Origin: Cymbomonas tetramitiformis
Lineage: Eukaryota > Chlorophyta > Pyramimonadophyceae > Pyramimonadales > Pyramimonadaceae
DNA length: 64,000 nt
Reading direction: 5' to 3'
NCBI GenBank assembly: GCA_001247695.2
Contig: LGRX02034240.1
Location: 1-64,000, forward strand
Part shown: piece after piece, positions 52,044-61,873 of the stretch
How positions within the stretch are numbered: position 1 is the stretch's first letter
Layout: each line of letters begins with the position of its first letter
Position numbers and translations under genes: made by a program
Notes under the pieces: generated by a model
Database searches by the model: none
The model's input: the letters and a program-made list of their open reading frames with translations, nothing else
Told to the model about the DNA's origin: nothing

Positions 52044-53852
52044 TTAAATATTTTTCCTTTCTGGCTCGTGCCTTGCCCCAGTCTCGTCCGTCGTGGACGG
52101 TAACGGGTAACGAGATGACACGTCGGCATTGCTGTTCTTAGCTCCCGGGCGATACTGCACCGTGAAGTCGAACTCCTGTAGGGTGATCGACCATCGTAAA
52201 TGCTGCCCCTGAAGGTCAGACTTTTCCATCAAAGTAGTGAGTGGCGAGTGATCGGTCACCAGCGTGAAATGGACGCCATGCACGTACTGCCTCAGCGTGC
52301 GCACTGCCCACACTACTGCGAGCATCTCACCTTTGAAGCTGGCGTACTGTCTCTCCGTTTTGCTCAAAGAACGAGTGATCGCCATACAAATATACTCTTT
52401 TCCACCGTCGTCCTTCTGGCCCAGCACTGCGCCGATGCCATAGGTACTCCAGTCAGTGTATAATACGAGGGGCCTGTCATAATCGATTGGCCTCAGACAT
52501 CTCCCAGCACAGAGCGAGTCCTTAAGGTCCTGGAGCGCCTGGTCCTGCTCCTTCCCCCAAGCTCCCTTGATATCTGTGATCTCTTTCTTGAGCAGGTCGT
52601 TGAGGGGGCGTGCCATCTCAGAATAGTTTGGTCCCCCTGGCTCACCCACAAGGCCCTTGTAGTAGTTCATCATGCCCAGATAAGAGCGAATCCCAGTCTT
52701 GTCCTGGGGCCTCGGGAGGTCCTGGATGGCCTTGCACTTTGCCTCCTGCGCACCAATAGAATTGTGCCCAATACGATAGCCCAGAAAGTCCACAGTGGCT
52801 GCCCCAAAGGTGCTCTTGCCTGCATGAAGCCTTATGCCGGCGTCTCCTAACGTGCGTAGTACCTCCTCAACGTCCTTCAGATGCTGCTCAGGCGTGGAGT
52901 CAGTGTAGACCACCACATCGTCGGCATACGCCACCGTGCAATGTTGCAGGTGACGCAGCTCGTAGTCCATGATCCTCACAAAGGCAGACGTCGCTCCAGC
53001 GGCCCCGAAAGGCATCGAGGTGTACTGGTACAACTGATTCTTCCACCAAAACGCCGTCTTACTCCTGTCCTCTTCCGTGGCCATAGGAATCTGGTGGAAG
53101 GCCTTGGTGGCATCCAGCGTCGTCTTGAACCTTGCCTTCGCCACCTTCTGATAAAGCTCCTCTGGTCGATGTGGCAGGGTATCATTCTTGAGAGAGTGTC
53201 GGTTGATACCCCTGAGATCTACGCAGAAGCGTGTCTGGGTCCACAAGCCAGTCTCGTGATCCTTCTTGCCAGCCACAACGACGTTGCTTGCATGCTTGCA
53301 ATGCTTGGCTGCAGGCTCGATGAAGCCATACTCCAGCAACTCCTTGCAGTGGATGTCAATGATCTCCTGCTCGCCTGGGCTGTACTTCCTCGGCTTTTGG
53401 TAAACAGCCTTGGACTCGTCCTTGAACGGGATTGAGAACGTGTTGTGCACTGCCTTGCCCTTGTAACCTGTCAAGTCGTGAGGGGTGTTGGCGAAGGTGC
53501 CCTTGCATCTGCGAAGAACAGCCCGAATCTCTTCCCAATGTTCCTCCTTGAAGTCAGGATGGCCTCCAAACGTGGCATTGAGCTCGGTGTCGAGCCAAGC
53601 AGCCTCGTCCTTGGTCACAGACCTCACAGTCGTCTTGCCCAAAGGCTGGAGTTCGTCTATCACGGTGTACGGCAAGACTTCATCCTGTTCTGCGACGTTG
53701 GCCTCCCAGCCCGGCTCCCACTGCCGCGACGACTGCTGGGATTCCCAGGAAGTGCAAGGCACTGCACCCCAAGCAAATCGTGTGGATGGCATAGCACCAT
53801 GTACGGGCATGTCCACTGCCAGCTTGCTGGCGACCCACAAAATCCCGCACAA
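52044..53852 (-). CDS. Reverse transcriptase and RNase H of copy 2 (intact frame)
   Basis: 602 codons without a stop. RT blocks are the same as in copy 1, with YADD (309-312) where copy 1 has YVDD; both are found in active RTs. RNase H motifs LYTDWSTYGIGAVLG, KGEMLAVVWAVRTL and LVTDHSPLTTLMEK are uninterrupted. The last codons lie in the TIR element; the native chain continues at 49366. The first Met (MCGILWVAS) is inside the hydrophobic region and is not the native ORF2 start. This copy gives the correct frame across the site where copy 1 is broken (near 40600). Confidence 0.88.
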   Translation of the reverse strand: MCGILWVASKLAVDMPVHGAMPSTRFAWGAVPCTSWESQQSSRQWEPGWEANVAEQDEVLPYTVIDELQPLGKTTVRSVTKDEAAWLDTELNATFGGHPDFKEEHWEEIRAVLRRCKGTFANTPHDLTGYKGKAVHNTFSIPFKDESKAVYQKPRKYSPGEQEIIDIHCKELLEYGFIEPAAKHCKHASNVVVAGKKDHETGLWTQTRFCVDLRGINRHSLKNDTLPHRPEELYQKVAKARFKTTLDATKAFHQIPMATEEDRSKTAFWWKNQLYQYTSMPFGAAGATSAFVRIMDYELRHLQHCTVAYADDVVVYTDSTPEQHLKDVEEVLRTLGDAGIRLHAGKSTFGAATVDFLGYRIGHNSIGAQEAKCKAIQDLPRPQDKTGIRSYLGMMNYYKGLVGEPGGPNYSEMARPLNDLLKKEITDIKGAWGKEQDQALQDLKDSLCAGRCLRPIDYDRPLVLYTDWSTYGIGAVLGQKDDGGKEYICMAITRSLSKTERQYASFKGEMLAVVWAVRTLRQYVHGVHFTLVTDHSPLTTLMEKSDLQGQHLRWSITLQEFDFTVQYRPGAKNSNADVSSRYPLPSTTDETGARHEPERKNI

Positions 53853-54950
53853 GCAAGAGCAGAAAAAATCGCAAAATTCTGTTGAACCGCACTGCGGCTA
53901 CCGGCGAGTTCGAAGCGAACAAGCACGCCATCATTCTCCAACCCCCGTGCGTTAAGCGAGAACTCCCGCCAGCGGCAGCAACGACCACGAACGCGAAGAC
54001 AAGCGTCAAGTAGGCGGTCTGCGCGACGCGGTGCAGCATAAGATCGTGCCGAAGCTGCGCCCAGCGCGCGGCGAAACGAGGCTTGTCAAGCCTGACGGGC
54101 AAAGCGGGCAGGGACACGCGCCCCAGCAAGAGGACTTGGGAGCAGCGCAAGGACGGGACAGCCCATCCCTGCGAAGATCGGCTGACACGCACGTCCACAG
54201 CGAGGTCAGCGGCGTGAGAAACGTGACGCGCAACGTCGTCACCATGGAGACCAGCGCAGATCCAAAGCCAGGCGAGGATCACGAGGAGCATGGCCTCAAC
54301 ACTGCGTGACTACCACGCCAGGGAAATAATCAGCCCTCTGAGGGGCACCATCATCCAATCACTTGCATTAACTCCTATGCTAGAATGGCATTTGGAGTTT
54401 CCACGGTATGGTTGGCTACACCGTCACTTTGTAAGATACATATCAAGGCATGCGTGTTCGTGCTTGCAACCAAGTTCTTCTTGGCATCATTAGCTACAAT
54501 TTGAGCTATCGAATGCCTTGACAGGGGGTGTCTAAGGGGTCTAAATATGCGTTTATTGGGGTGTACGTAAATCGATAATCAATTTCCGTAGTTTACTACG
54601 GAGATTCTAGCATGGGAGTTAATGTAGCGTAGGCCGGCGTAGACACCAGTGGCGTGCACGGAGAGGAGCCAAGCGTACCAAACGATTGCGAGGGTCCAAA
54701 ACACCCAGATGTCATAGTACTCACGGCGAGGATAACGTCGAGCAATTGACCACCACGTCTGAAGAGTGCCCCAGCAAAAAGTAACACAGCGCCACCACCA
54801 AGTCTTGAAAGGGCACTGACTCAGATGCTAGCTCAGCGTCTCTAGCATTGCCCAAATAGCAACAACGGGCACGGAAACACGGCCCAAGTATTGCCAAATC
54901 ACTGCACTGCCTGCGAGCGTCAAGAACGCCCGCAGGACACCCGGCCTCAT
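53853..54950 (-). pseudogene. Hydrophobic N-terminal region of ORF2, copy 2 (degraded)
   Basis: The native ATG is at 54950 (MRPGVLRAFLTLAGSAVIW). The frame hits a TAG after WAMLETLS, is broken again, interrupted by the MITE at 54366-54624, and resumes at 54291 with AWLWICAG, AYLTLVFAFVVVAAAGGSS and PVAAVRFNRILRFF. These parallel the membrane segments of copy 1, with mostly conservative changes and length differences in multiples of three, so a real protein region is decaying here. Confidence 0.65.
54366..54624. mobile_element. 259-bp MITE in copy 2
   Basis: 21-bp inverted ends CATTAACTCCTATGCTAGAA and TTCTAGCATGGGAGTTAATG (one mismatch). Copy 1 has no such sequence at the matching place (about 42465). 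The target duplication is not clear because flanks have diverged or been trimmed. No open frame. Confidence 0.65.
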
Positions 54951-54994
54951 GCGGACTGCCTGTGCTGGCAGCCCACGGCCACAGCGACGTTTGT

Positions 54995-56131
54995 TCAGAA
55001 GGGCCGCCCTCCCGCTGTATCCGGGAGACCCCCATGAAAACGCGCACGGGCTTCCTGCGTATGGTTCTCGAACGCCTCAGACGCCTCCACCCGAACCGTC
55101 AAAGCACTGCTTGTGGAAACGGCAGGAGAATCGGGGCACCGTGGGTTGAGGTCAGCGCTCGGCCAGGGTGCGACGCGAGAAGATGCCCCTCCACGGCCAG
55201 CGGAAATGGCGGGCGCAGGAACACCAGCGCGCGTCCCCAATCGCTGCACATCGCTGTCGCGCGTTCGTCGACGAGAATACGCGTACAGTGTAGGGTGCTC
55301 TTCGTCCCTGTCCATATGCTCTGGCCTCTCTACCACCTGAGCGCGAAGTGCTTGCCACCCTACCGCAGAAGGTGGGTGAAGGCGCTTCTCCAGCAGCTCC
55401 AGCGCTGTTCGCACCCACGGAGCGGCCCTTCCACTTGGCACATACCTCAGCAGCGTGAACTTGCGCTCCTCGTTCGCGAGATACGACTCCTTGAACTGAG
55501 CTCTGTCAGATATCACGCGCTCGTAATCCTCGAAGATGTAGTGCATGGCGGTCGGACTCTCCCTGCAGCGAAGCACGTGCGCGGTCCGGAACGCCATGTG
55601 CGAGCCCAGCATCATCACACAAGTATGCGCCCGTCGACCTTCACCATTAAATTGGATCAAATCGTTGAAGGCCAGCTTAACGGCCCCCAGCAAGTCTGGG
55701 GACTTGGTCTGACCTCCCAGAGGAAGATGCCAATCATTCGCGGCGCAGGCGATCGTCTTGTTGTGCCGGATCGACACACGGCCAGAAACCTCATGAGGGC
55801 TCGCCAAGCCTCGCCTAGCATAACACTCGCCCAGCTGAAACAGGACGGGGCGATCACGTCTGTCCACGTGATACTTCACCATGAACACGGTAACGTCGCT
55901 ATGGGACCGCAACTCCTTCACCTGTTCAGCGGTCAACCAGGTATGAATTGTGATGACTGGGCGGATGCTTCCCTGACCCTCGTGGCTGCCTCGACAGCCT
56001 GCCAATCTGAGCCCGCAGAGGAGCATGGCGGGGATGGAGGTGGTCCCCCTGGAGATGGGGATAAAGGGGGCGTCCCAGATTGGGACAGAGGCGGCGTTCG
56101 AGATGGGGATGGAGTAGGTGAAAACGCCCAC
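54995..56131 (-). pseudogene. ORF1 conserved C-terminal region, copy 2
   Basis: Carries VTVFMVKYHVDRRDR, IRHNKTIACAANDWHLPLGG, AHVLRCRESPTAMHYIF and VVERPEHMDRDEEHP, colinear with the copy 1 ORF1 region at 43.2-44.1 kb. It ends GGRPF-stop (TGA), at the same point as the copy 1 stop and 44 nt before the ORF2 ATG. The frame joins 55933-56721 after a frame change. Function unknown. Confidence 0.6.
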
Positions 56132-56721
56132 GTCCCTGTATCGGAAGGAGGAGACGGTGTTGGCGACCCCATCGGCGCGTGGCGTTGTGGCGACCCTGAC
56201 AACCCGTCAAGTGTTGACTGCTCACGAACGGGGGACCTGGCTCGAGACGGGCCAGCGATCGCGCGGGAAGGTCCTGCCTCGGCGGCAAGAGCGGAAGGCG
56301 GTGGTGATCGGCGCTGAGCCTGTGGCGGTGGCGGCCTGCGACTACCATCGGCTCCAATCGCGTCCAGACCCGATTCCCTCGTGTCAGCACGCCGGAGCAT
56401 CTTCCTGCCCTCCCCCAAGTGCAGGTACTCCTGCGCAGACGCATTGTCAGCCAAGACCTTGCCACCCCCGAGACCATCTTCAACTGGGTAGAACTTGGAA
56501 TTGGGTTCCAGCTTGACAAGCTCCAAGGGTGGCCGATTCTGCCCATCCCTCAGCCACGCCTGGTACAGTCCGTCTCTGAGCAGCGGCATGTCCACTGGCT
56601 GGAGGTACCTGAGCAACTGATACTCCCACACGCCAGCGCTCTCATACCAGTGAGGAAACTGAAGCTCCTGCAGCAGCTCCTCGTTGTTGTACACTGCAGC
56701 GTGGTCTAACGTGGACTGCAT
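55933..56721 (-). pseudogene. ORF1 middle region, copy 2
   Basis: Carries LQFPHWYESAGVWEYQLLRYL and KFYPVEDGLGGGKVLADNAS, equal to the copy 1 blocks HWYESTGFWQYQLLRYL and YYPVEDGLGGHGRVFSENAA. It continues into a Pro/Ser-rich linker without the long AAAG array of copy 1. Separated from the next upstream piece (56779-57030) by a frame change near 56750. Confidence 0.6.
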
Positions 56722-56778
56722 CAGATCGATGTTAGTACTGAGTGGCTGACTCGGGCTGAACGCAGAAGACTCGCTTGC

Positions 56779-58195
56779 TCAAATCCCACATGAGGATACC
56801 GGTGACCTCACCACTGGGATACTTCTGCCCTTCACCTTGTCCTGCAACATCTTCAGCTTGTTGTTGTCGAGCATCGGACCAGTCCGCCGGGGGTAGATGA
56901 CATCCCGCTTGTTAGACGGTATGTGAGTGGTGTAACTGTCCCTGAACATCCACTTGTCACTCTCCTCGTCCCGGTACACCTTTTGATCGATGCTCAGCCA
57001 GTTGGGCCATCTCAGTTGGTCTTCCCTCACTCATTTCTGCTCACCACATCGGGCAAACTCCACGGGGATATGTCTCAGGGAAGGTGGCTCTGCCAGGTCG
57101 TGATGCTTGATAATGCAGCACAGCCGCGCGGTGTCGTTCTTGTCTCTGTACAACCTCTGGTTCTTCCACCTGTACGGGGCACTGACGTCGTCCGCCCGGT
57201 TGTCCCAACGCTCCACCCTGCAACCCTCCCAAGGGAGCGGGTTCGCACAGACGCTCGCGAGCATACGCTCTGACTCCTCCTGCCAACTGCTCGCCAGTGA
57301 TGGCAACGCACTCCTCCGGCGCTCGTCCATGGGACACCTCCAGGAGCGGGCTCGTTGTTGCAGTCGTTGTGCTACTGTGAGCTCGCCAGGCTTTGGTGAA
57401 GGAGAAGGTGACCGTATAGGCGACGCCTCTATGTCGTCGATGTGCTCAGAGCGGACCCCGGAGGCAGCGATCCTCTCTTCCTCTGCACTGGAAGGATGGT
57501 GCGCTGGCCACCCGCACACCAGATAGATCTGGGCCAAAGATCTCTGTCGTTAGGCAAACGATAGGGTCCACTCGCCTGACGCTGCTGGGGCGCTTGGGTG
57601 GCGTCATATCTACCAGTGGAAGTATCACCTGGGTGTCCATGCCCAAGACTGAGGGCGCATGGGACACAGCCACGCCACTCCCAAGCTTGATGTCGATCAT
57701 GAGGGAGTTCTTCAGCGGCCCGGTGCCCACCAGCAGGTCCCAAGAGTTGTCTGGCTCAAATGCCACGAAGGCATGAAGTCGATGAAGCGTCATGTGCGGC
57801 GTGCCCGCTGACAGTATGACGTCCACGTGACAGTAATGAGTGAACTTGGTGGGGCTGTTGTCACACCTGGTGACCTTGGCTCCAGTGCTGGCCTCGTAGA
57901 CCGTGAGCCCCAGTCGCCTAACGACGGCGATGGAGATGATGTTGCAATTGGCACCGGTGTCCATGAGGATGGCCCGGTACAGCATCAGCTCACCCCCGGA
58001 AGACACCAGCGCCAAACCCTCACAGAGAGTGGCGTTATCAAGCTTGCATATCGGCTGCACCTGTGCCATCAGCAGAGTCTGCTCCTCGGTCAGGTGTTGC
58101 TTCATCTTCCTTCTCAAAGCGTCATAGGCGCGGCGTCTTGATGGTGCCCGCCCGCACGTGTCCGTGCTCACTGAAGTCGACCACCCCCAGGTCAC
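56779..58195 (-). pseudogene. Protease and following ORF1 region, copy 2 (several frames)
   Basis: Three consecutive frames: 57446-58195 with the protease (AILMDTGANCNIISIAVVRR, then WDLLVGTGPLKN and MDTQVILPLVDMTPP in one frame, which is broken in copy 1), 57031-57537 with an Arg/Pro-rich linker and VEFARCGEQ, and 56779-57030 with LRWPNWLSIDQKVYRDEE. Frame changes near 57450-57535 and a stop at 57031 disable it. Confidence 0.6.
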
Positions 58196-58730
58196 TCACG
58201 CAGGCAGCAGGTGATGCCAGCAGGTGGAACTTCTCGCTCAAGAGGTTTGGAGGGGGGGCTCTGGGCACCTGGGCGTTCTTATCGAACTCCTCAGGCGTTT
58301 TGACCGGAAGCCCTGCATCTTCTGCGTGTTCCCCAGGGCAACTGCGGCCCTCGCCTGCAACTCTGGTGCAGGACGCGGCTCAGCGTGGTCGCTGGCAAAC
58401 AACCCTTCATCGGCGGGGCACACGTGCTCGTTCACGTCGTACTCCTCTCGCTCGTTGAAGTTTGAGTGGTACTCCGCGTCGTCTTCACTCGCCTCTGACT
58501 GCGCCTGTGCCTATGTGCTCTTGTCTCCCTTGACCGGTCCTGCTGCCTGCAAAGCTGACAACTCCGCAGCGAGCTTCTCCTTCACCTCAGCACTGGCTGC
58601 CACCTGCTGCTGCTTGGTCTCCGGCAGCTTGAGCCACTCCTCGGTGGTGATGCCCATCTTGTGGTTGTCGAACCGGTGCGCGATGTTGTACTCACGCAAC
58701 TTGGCGTTCTTGACCTGTGCCCGGAGGCAC
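58196..58730 (-). pseudogene. Gag C-terminal fragments, copy 2
   Basis: Frames at 58238-58435 and 58511-58699 match the copy 1 Gag tail (REYNIAHRFDNHKMGITTEE; AAVALGNTQKMQGF). A stop near 58510 and an internal deletion between KFHLLAS and AACVSDLG (about 130 codons relative to copy 1) are present. The Gag N-terminus is absent; unrelated DNA begins at about 58731. Confidence 0.6.
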
Positions 58731-58847
58731 AGCGTGAGCCGATATGCCTATGTGTCCGTATGTGTGTCATCGGGGGTAATCTGGGATTGGCACGATGACA
58801 GTGAAATTGGGCTTGAAATCACGATGAGAATGAATACCAGATGTCCG

Positions 58848-59077
58848 GGGTATGACAGTATGACACTATGACAGTATGCCAGTATGACACTATAGCAGTA
58901 TGACAGTACTGTGGGGGGTGTCATCGTGGAACTCAGTCAGACCCTCGAAGAATGGTCAGATTCGCATCGGGGTTGAAAAGACAATGAAATCGAATATCAG
59001 ATATCAAGGTTATGACAGTATGACAGTATGACGCTATGACAGTATGACAGTATGACAGTACAGTAGTATGACAGTAC
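58848..59077. repeat. TATGACAG/TATGACACTA short tandem repeats
   Basis: Two clusters (58848-58910 and 59010-59077) of 9-10-bp TATGACAGTA units inside a larger duplicated context (ATGAAATCG/ACTGTGGGG words recur). Confidence 0.75.
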
Positions 59078-59079
59078 TG

Positions 59080-60182
59080 TGGGGCAGTCATCGTGTCAGT
59101 CTGTTGGCATAACATCTGAATCGAGAATGACGGATCGGAATTAGAAATGAGATCGGATCGGGAATTGAACGTTGAGCCGAAGTGTGACATCGGCTCTCGA
59201 GTGGTTGACCCTGCAACCTGAGTGACGAGTGAATAAGTGGAGCACTTGAGAAGTGTTTAGCCTTCAGAACTCGGAACAGAATTATCGTTTGTACCTCAAT
59301 CTGGCCCTGATCCAGTATATTATAAAATCCGAATTGTGTACCTTTGCACGTTCAATCAAAAACATATTTCCGAGCATCTGTCGTCGTGCCCCTGGCACAT
59401 TTGGTATCAGCGTGCTGCGGTTTCGCCTCTGCGCAACTCGCCCACGGACCTATTGGAACTTTCGTTGTGATACAGGGGGAGAGCTGTACTTCCGGCTATC
59501 TGTGCGCAATTTTTGCCTCCGTAAGTACATTTTTTTTCGTATACAACGGTTGTATTCTCTGGAAAATATCTCCAAAACTTCATATTTTTGCTCCTTAACA
59601 CTGGGGGCTCAAACTGGCTCAGAAACCCAAGCATTCGTTTTCCGATCTTAAACCCGAAGTCCGTCCCAGGCCACAAACGACCGTCAGGGAGCACCCTGAA
59701 GGGTTTCCCCGGTCTACAGTAGCCAAGAAAACCATATAGCTTACCTTTCAGAGCCCCAAAAAGGCGAAAAACCGCCCAAAACAGCCAAAAATAGCCGTTT
59801 TTGACAGTTTCCAGCCTACCCCAAAACCTATCCCAGTAGCTCCCACCACCGAAAAACCCCTCCTTAGACCCCATAGAACAGCCTAGAAACCCCTGATACT
59901 GCCCTCACGGCCATCAGCAGCGGGGAAAGCTCCACCAAACGGCGCTTTCAGCAGTTCTGGGACGTTTCTGGCAGCCCTTCAGCACCTCCTGGTATCTTCC
60001 AGCAGTGCACTGACTGGGGCTTTTTTGGGACTTACGGAGTACAAATACCGTCTGGGACTTCACTGGACCTCTGCATTGGACCTGGCACCTCTCCTTTCGT
60101 CGCTGCTTGACCCTTGCTTGCGCGCCTAGGCACTCAAAAATCGTGTCGCGGAGCCCTGGCCAAATTTTGAGTTCGCTGGTGT
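59080..60182. other. No gene seen; upstream of the next retroelement
   Basis: Spacer or leader. A 155-codon minus-strand frame (59407-59874) and a 132-codon plus frame (59253-59651) overlap each other and lack motifs. An LTR for the downstream element may be here but no second copy lies in the window to define it. Confidence 0.3.
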
Positions 60183-60368
60183 ATGGCAGTACCCCCAGAC
60201 CCAGACAAATACAGAAGAAGAGCGTGGTGGAAGCAAGGACCTATTAAGTGGGTATTCCCTCCAGACCCTACCTATCCACCAGCAGGCGCTTTCTGGCAGA
60301 GCGGTCCTTATTGGAGCGGCCCTCCTTCCCCCTCTTCCTCTGACGACGAAGAGGAGAACAGCGACTGA
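60183..60368 (+). CDS. Small Trp/Pro-rich ORF with acidic tail
   Basis: 61 codons: basic start (DKYRRRAWWKQGPIKW), a Pro/Trp middle and a SSDDEEENSD tail. A second segment in another frame (60400-60558) ends similarly with ADWVPPSPPGSPAPSPPASD then IDEDETD, so the pair may be a duplicated short peptide. Located at the 5' end of the Gag-type element. No family recognised. Confidence 0.35.
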   Translation: MAVPPDPDKYRRRAWWKQGPIKWVFPPDPTYPPAGAFWQSGPYWSGPPSPSSSDDEEENSD

Positions 60369-60643
60369 ACGCCTGGGCAAAGTCACGCTGGCTATCCCAC
60401 CAGTACATTACGACCACGTGTGGCATCTCCAGGCAATACAAGTGATCGGCGCCCCCCCTTGGGTCCTCCTTGGCGCTGATTGGGTTCCCCCATCTCCACC
60501 TGGAAGTCCCGCTCCGTCGCCTCCAGCGAGTGACATCGACGAGGACGAGACTGATTAAATAAAAAGGCGAGCACTCACTACTTTTGCTCACCTGTGGCTA
60601 TTGCCACACCCAGTCTTTGAACTCAACCAGCTCAGCAGTCAGA

Positions 60644-61089
60644 ATGTCACAGCAGACATCAGAAGCATTTCCCAGCATGAGTGTCAGCGCAGAGCAGCTA
60701 CACCACACACTGTTCTCCCCCATGACCTTCCCATCGCCCACCGCATACGCTTCCGCTCACCCCATTCCACATCCAGGCACCACCATGCCCTACACAGCGG
60801 TGCCCCGCCCTTATACTATGCCGGATGGTACCCCCGCACAGGCTGTATGGAACGGCGTCAATTGGGTATTGCCCCAATCAGCGCCCCTCGCTGGGGGAGT
60901 ATCACCAGTGCCGTTCACACTGGGAACCCATCACCCCGTGGGCGCATATCCCACACCGTTCCAACAATAGCTACAGCAGCAGCAGCAGTGGCTCGCGTAC
61001 CAGCAGCAGCAACAGCAGTGGCTTCAGCAGCAGCCACTGGAACCGATGCAGCAGCAGTTACAGCAGCAGCAGTTACAACAGCAGCAGTT

Positions 61090-61133
<44 letters not shown>

Positions 61134-61873
61134 CGCAGCTGCCACAACAGCCGCAGCATCGACCACAGCAGCCCCATCAGCTGGCACCAGCCACCTCCGC
61201 GCTTCACGACTCAGGCGCGGATCTCTCATCGCTGCAGCACTTCATCAGCATCGGCGCCGCGGCCCTGCCGGACCCTCTGCAGGTACCCCTTGACAGCGGA
61301 GTTCAGCAGAACGTCTCGGGCGGGACCCAGCTCTTGGTGCGTCACCTTCCCGCGGTGGCAACAACCTCAGAGACTCGCCGGCGTCGGCGTTCCCGAAGGG
61401 CATCCTCGGGCCCTGCGACACATGGCAAACATCTTCCAGGCCCAAGCCACGCACCTGATCACTCTGACCCCGACTCCGGCACGGACATCAGCCGCACCAG
61501 CACGGGGACCAGAGGCAGCCGAAGCACGCAGGCACGGGCTGAGCGCAGGCGGAGGGCTGCCCACAGGTCCGGCTCTGACTCGGACGCGAGCAGCCGAAGT
61601 GAACACATTCGCAGAGAAGTCCTAGCGGCAGTACAGGCCCTGGACATCTCCGCGGTGCTCTCGAGAGGACTCGCGCTGCCTGGCGCGACGGCATCGGCAG
61701 GAGCCTCCCCACCAGGCGACCCTCATCAGGGCAGCGCACAGGGCCTGACGGCGGACCATCTACACGAGGCAGACGCCGCCGCCAGCGTAACCCCTCCAGT
61801 GCCTCAGACCGCCGCTGAGACCGCTCCCGCCGAACCTCCCACTCACGGGGTCGGCCAAATCCCCACAACATGA
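60644..61873 (+). CDS. Glutamine-rich ORF1 of a retroelement with one in-frame TAG
   Basis: A frame from ATG 60644 (MSQQTSEAFPSMSV) to the TGA at 61871-61873, 409 codons, with a single TAG at codon 109 (60968-60970) inside the CAA/CAG tract. The N-terminus is Pro/Thr-rich, then a polyglutamine stretch (about 110-160), then an Arg/Ser/Asp-rich tail. The TAG is one base from CAG, so it is a point mutation, a readthrough site or, less likely, a reassigned codon. Its stop overlaps the start of the next ORF (ATGA), suggesting coupled translation. Function unknown; perhaps an RNA-binding accessory Gag. Confidence 0.5.
60968..61142 (+). repeat. CAG/CAA repeat tract
   Basis: Imperfect CAG repeats with interspersed TTA, CTC and TGG codons. 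They read as Gln in the ORF, Ser in the second and Ala in the third frame; longest pure run near 61098-61125. Confidence 0.85.

Larger units (their letters stand above)
49367..52060. mobile_element. 2.7-kb TIR element with a methyltransferase-like gene, inside copy 2
   Basis: Terminal inverted repeats of about 85 bp: TATTTAATTTAGATTATTTC onward at both ends, then ATTAACTCATTTTCATGTTG and TTGATGTCATCCGGCTAT; the right arm has one 12-bp extra segment. CTGG lies at 49363-49366 and 52061-52064 as a probable 4-bp duplication. Copy 1 has no insertion at this site. The outermost few bases differ between arms. The payload is one split minus-strand gene (49803-51333), a small + strand frame (49524-49665) and hairpins on the right side. 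No transposase recognised. Confidence 0.8.
49091..58730 (-). mobile_element. Large retroelement, copy 2 (truncated and interrupted)
   Basis: Same family and orientation as copy 1. From the 5' side it begins inside Gag at about 58730 (NAKLREYNIAHRF, equal to residues near 455 of the copy 1 Gag), lacks about 130 codons between the Gag tail and protease, keeps the protease, the ORF1 blocks, a degraded hydrophobic region and an intact RT-RNase H frame. It then continues at 49366-49091 and stops shortly after the RNase H linker. No DNMT, integrase or LTR remains. A 2.7-kb TIR element (49367-52060) and a 259-bp MITE (54366-54624) are inserted. Confidence 0.85.

Noticed and set aside
40478..53852. 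Retroviral env in either large element copy
   Set aside because: Hydrophobic segments are present but lie before RT and lack a fusion-protein layout (no signal peptide plus cleavage site plus single anchor), so I do not call an envelope protein.
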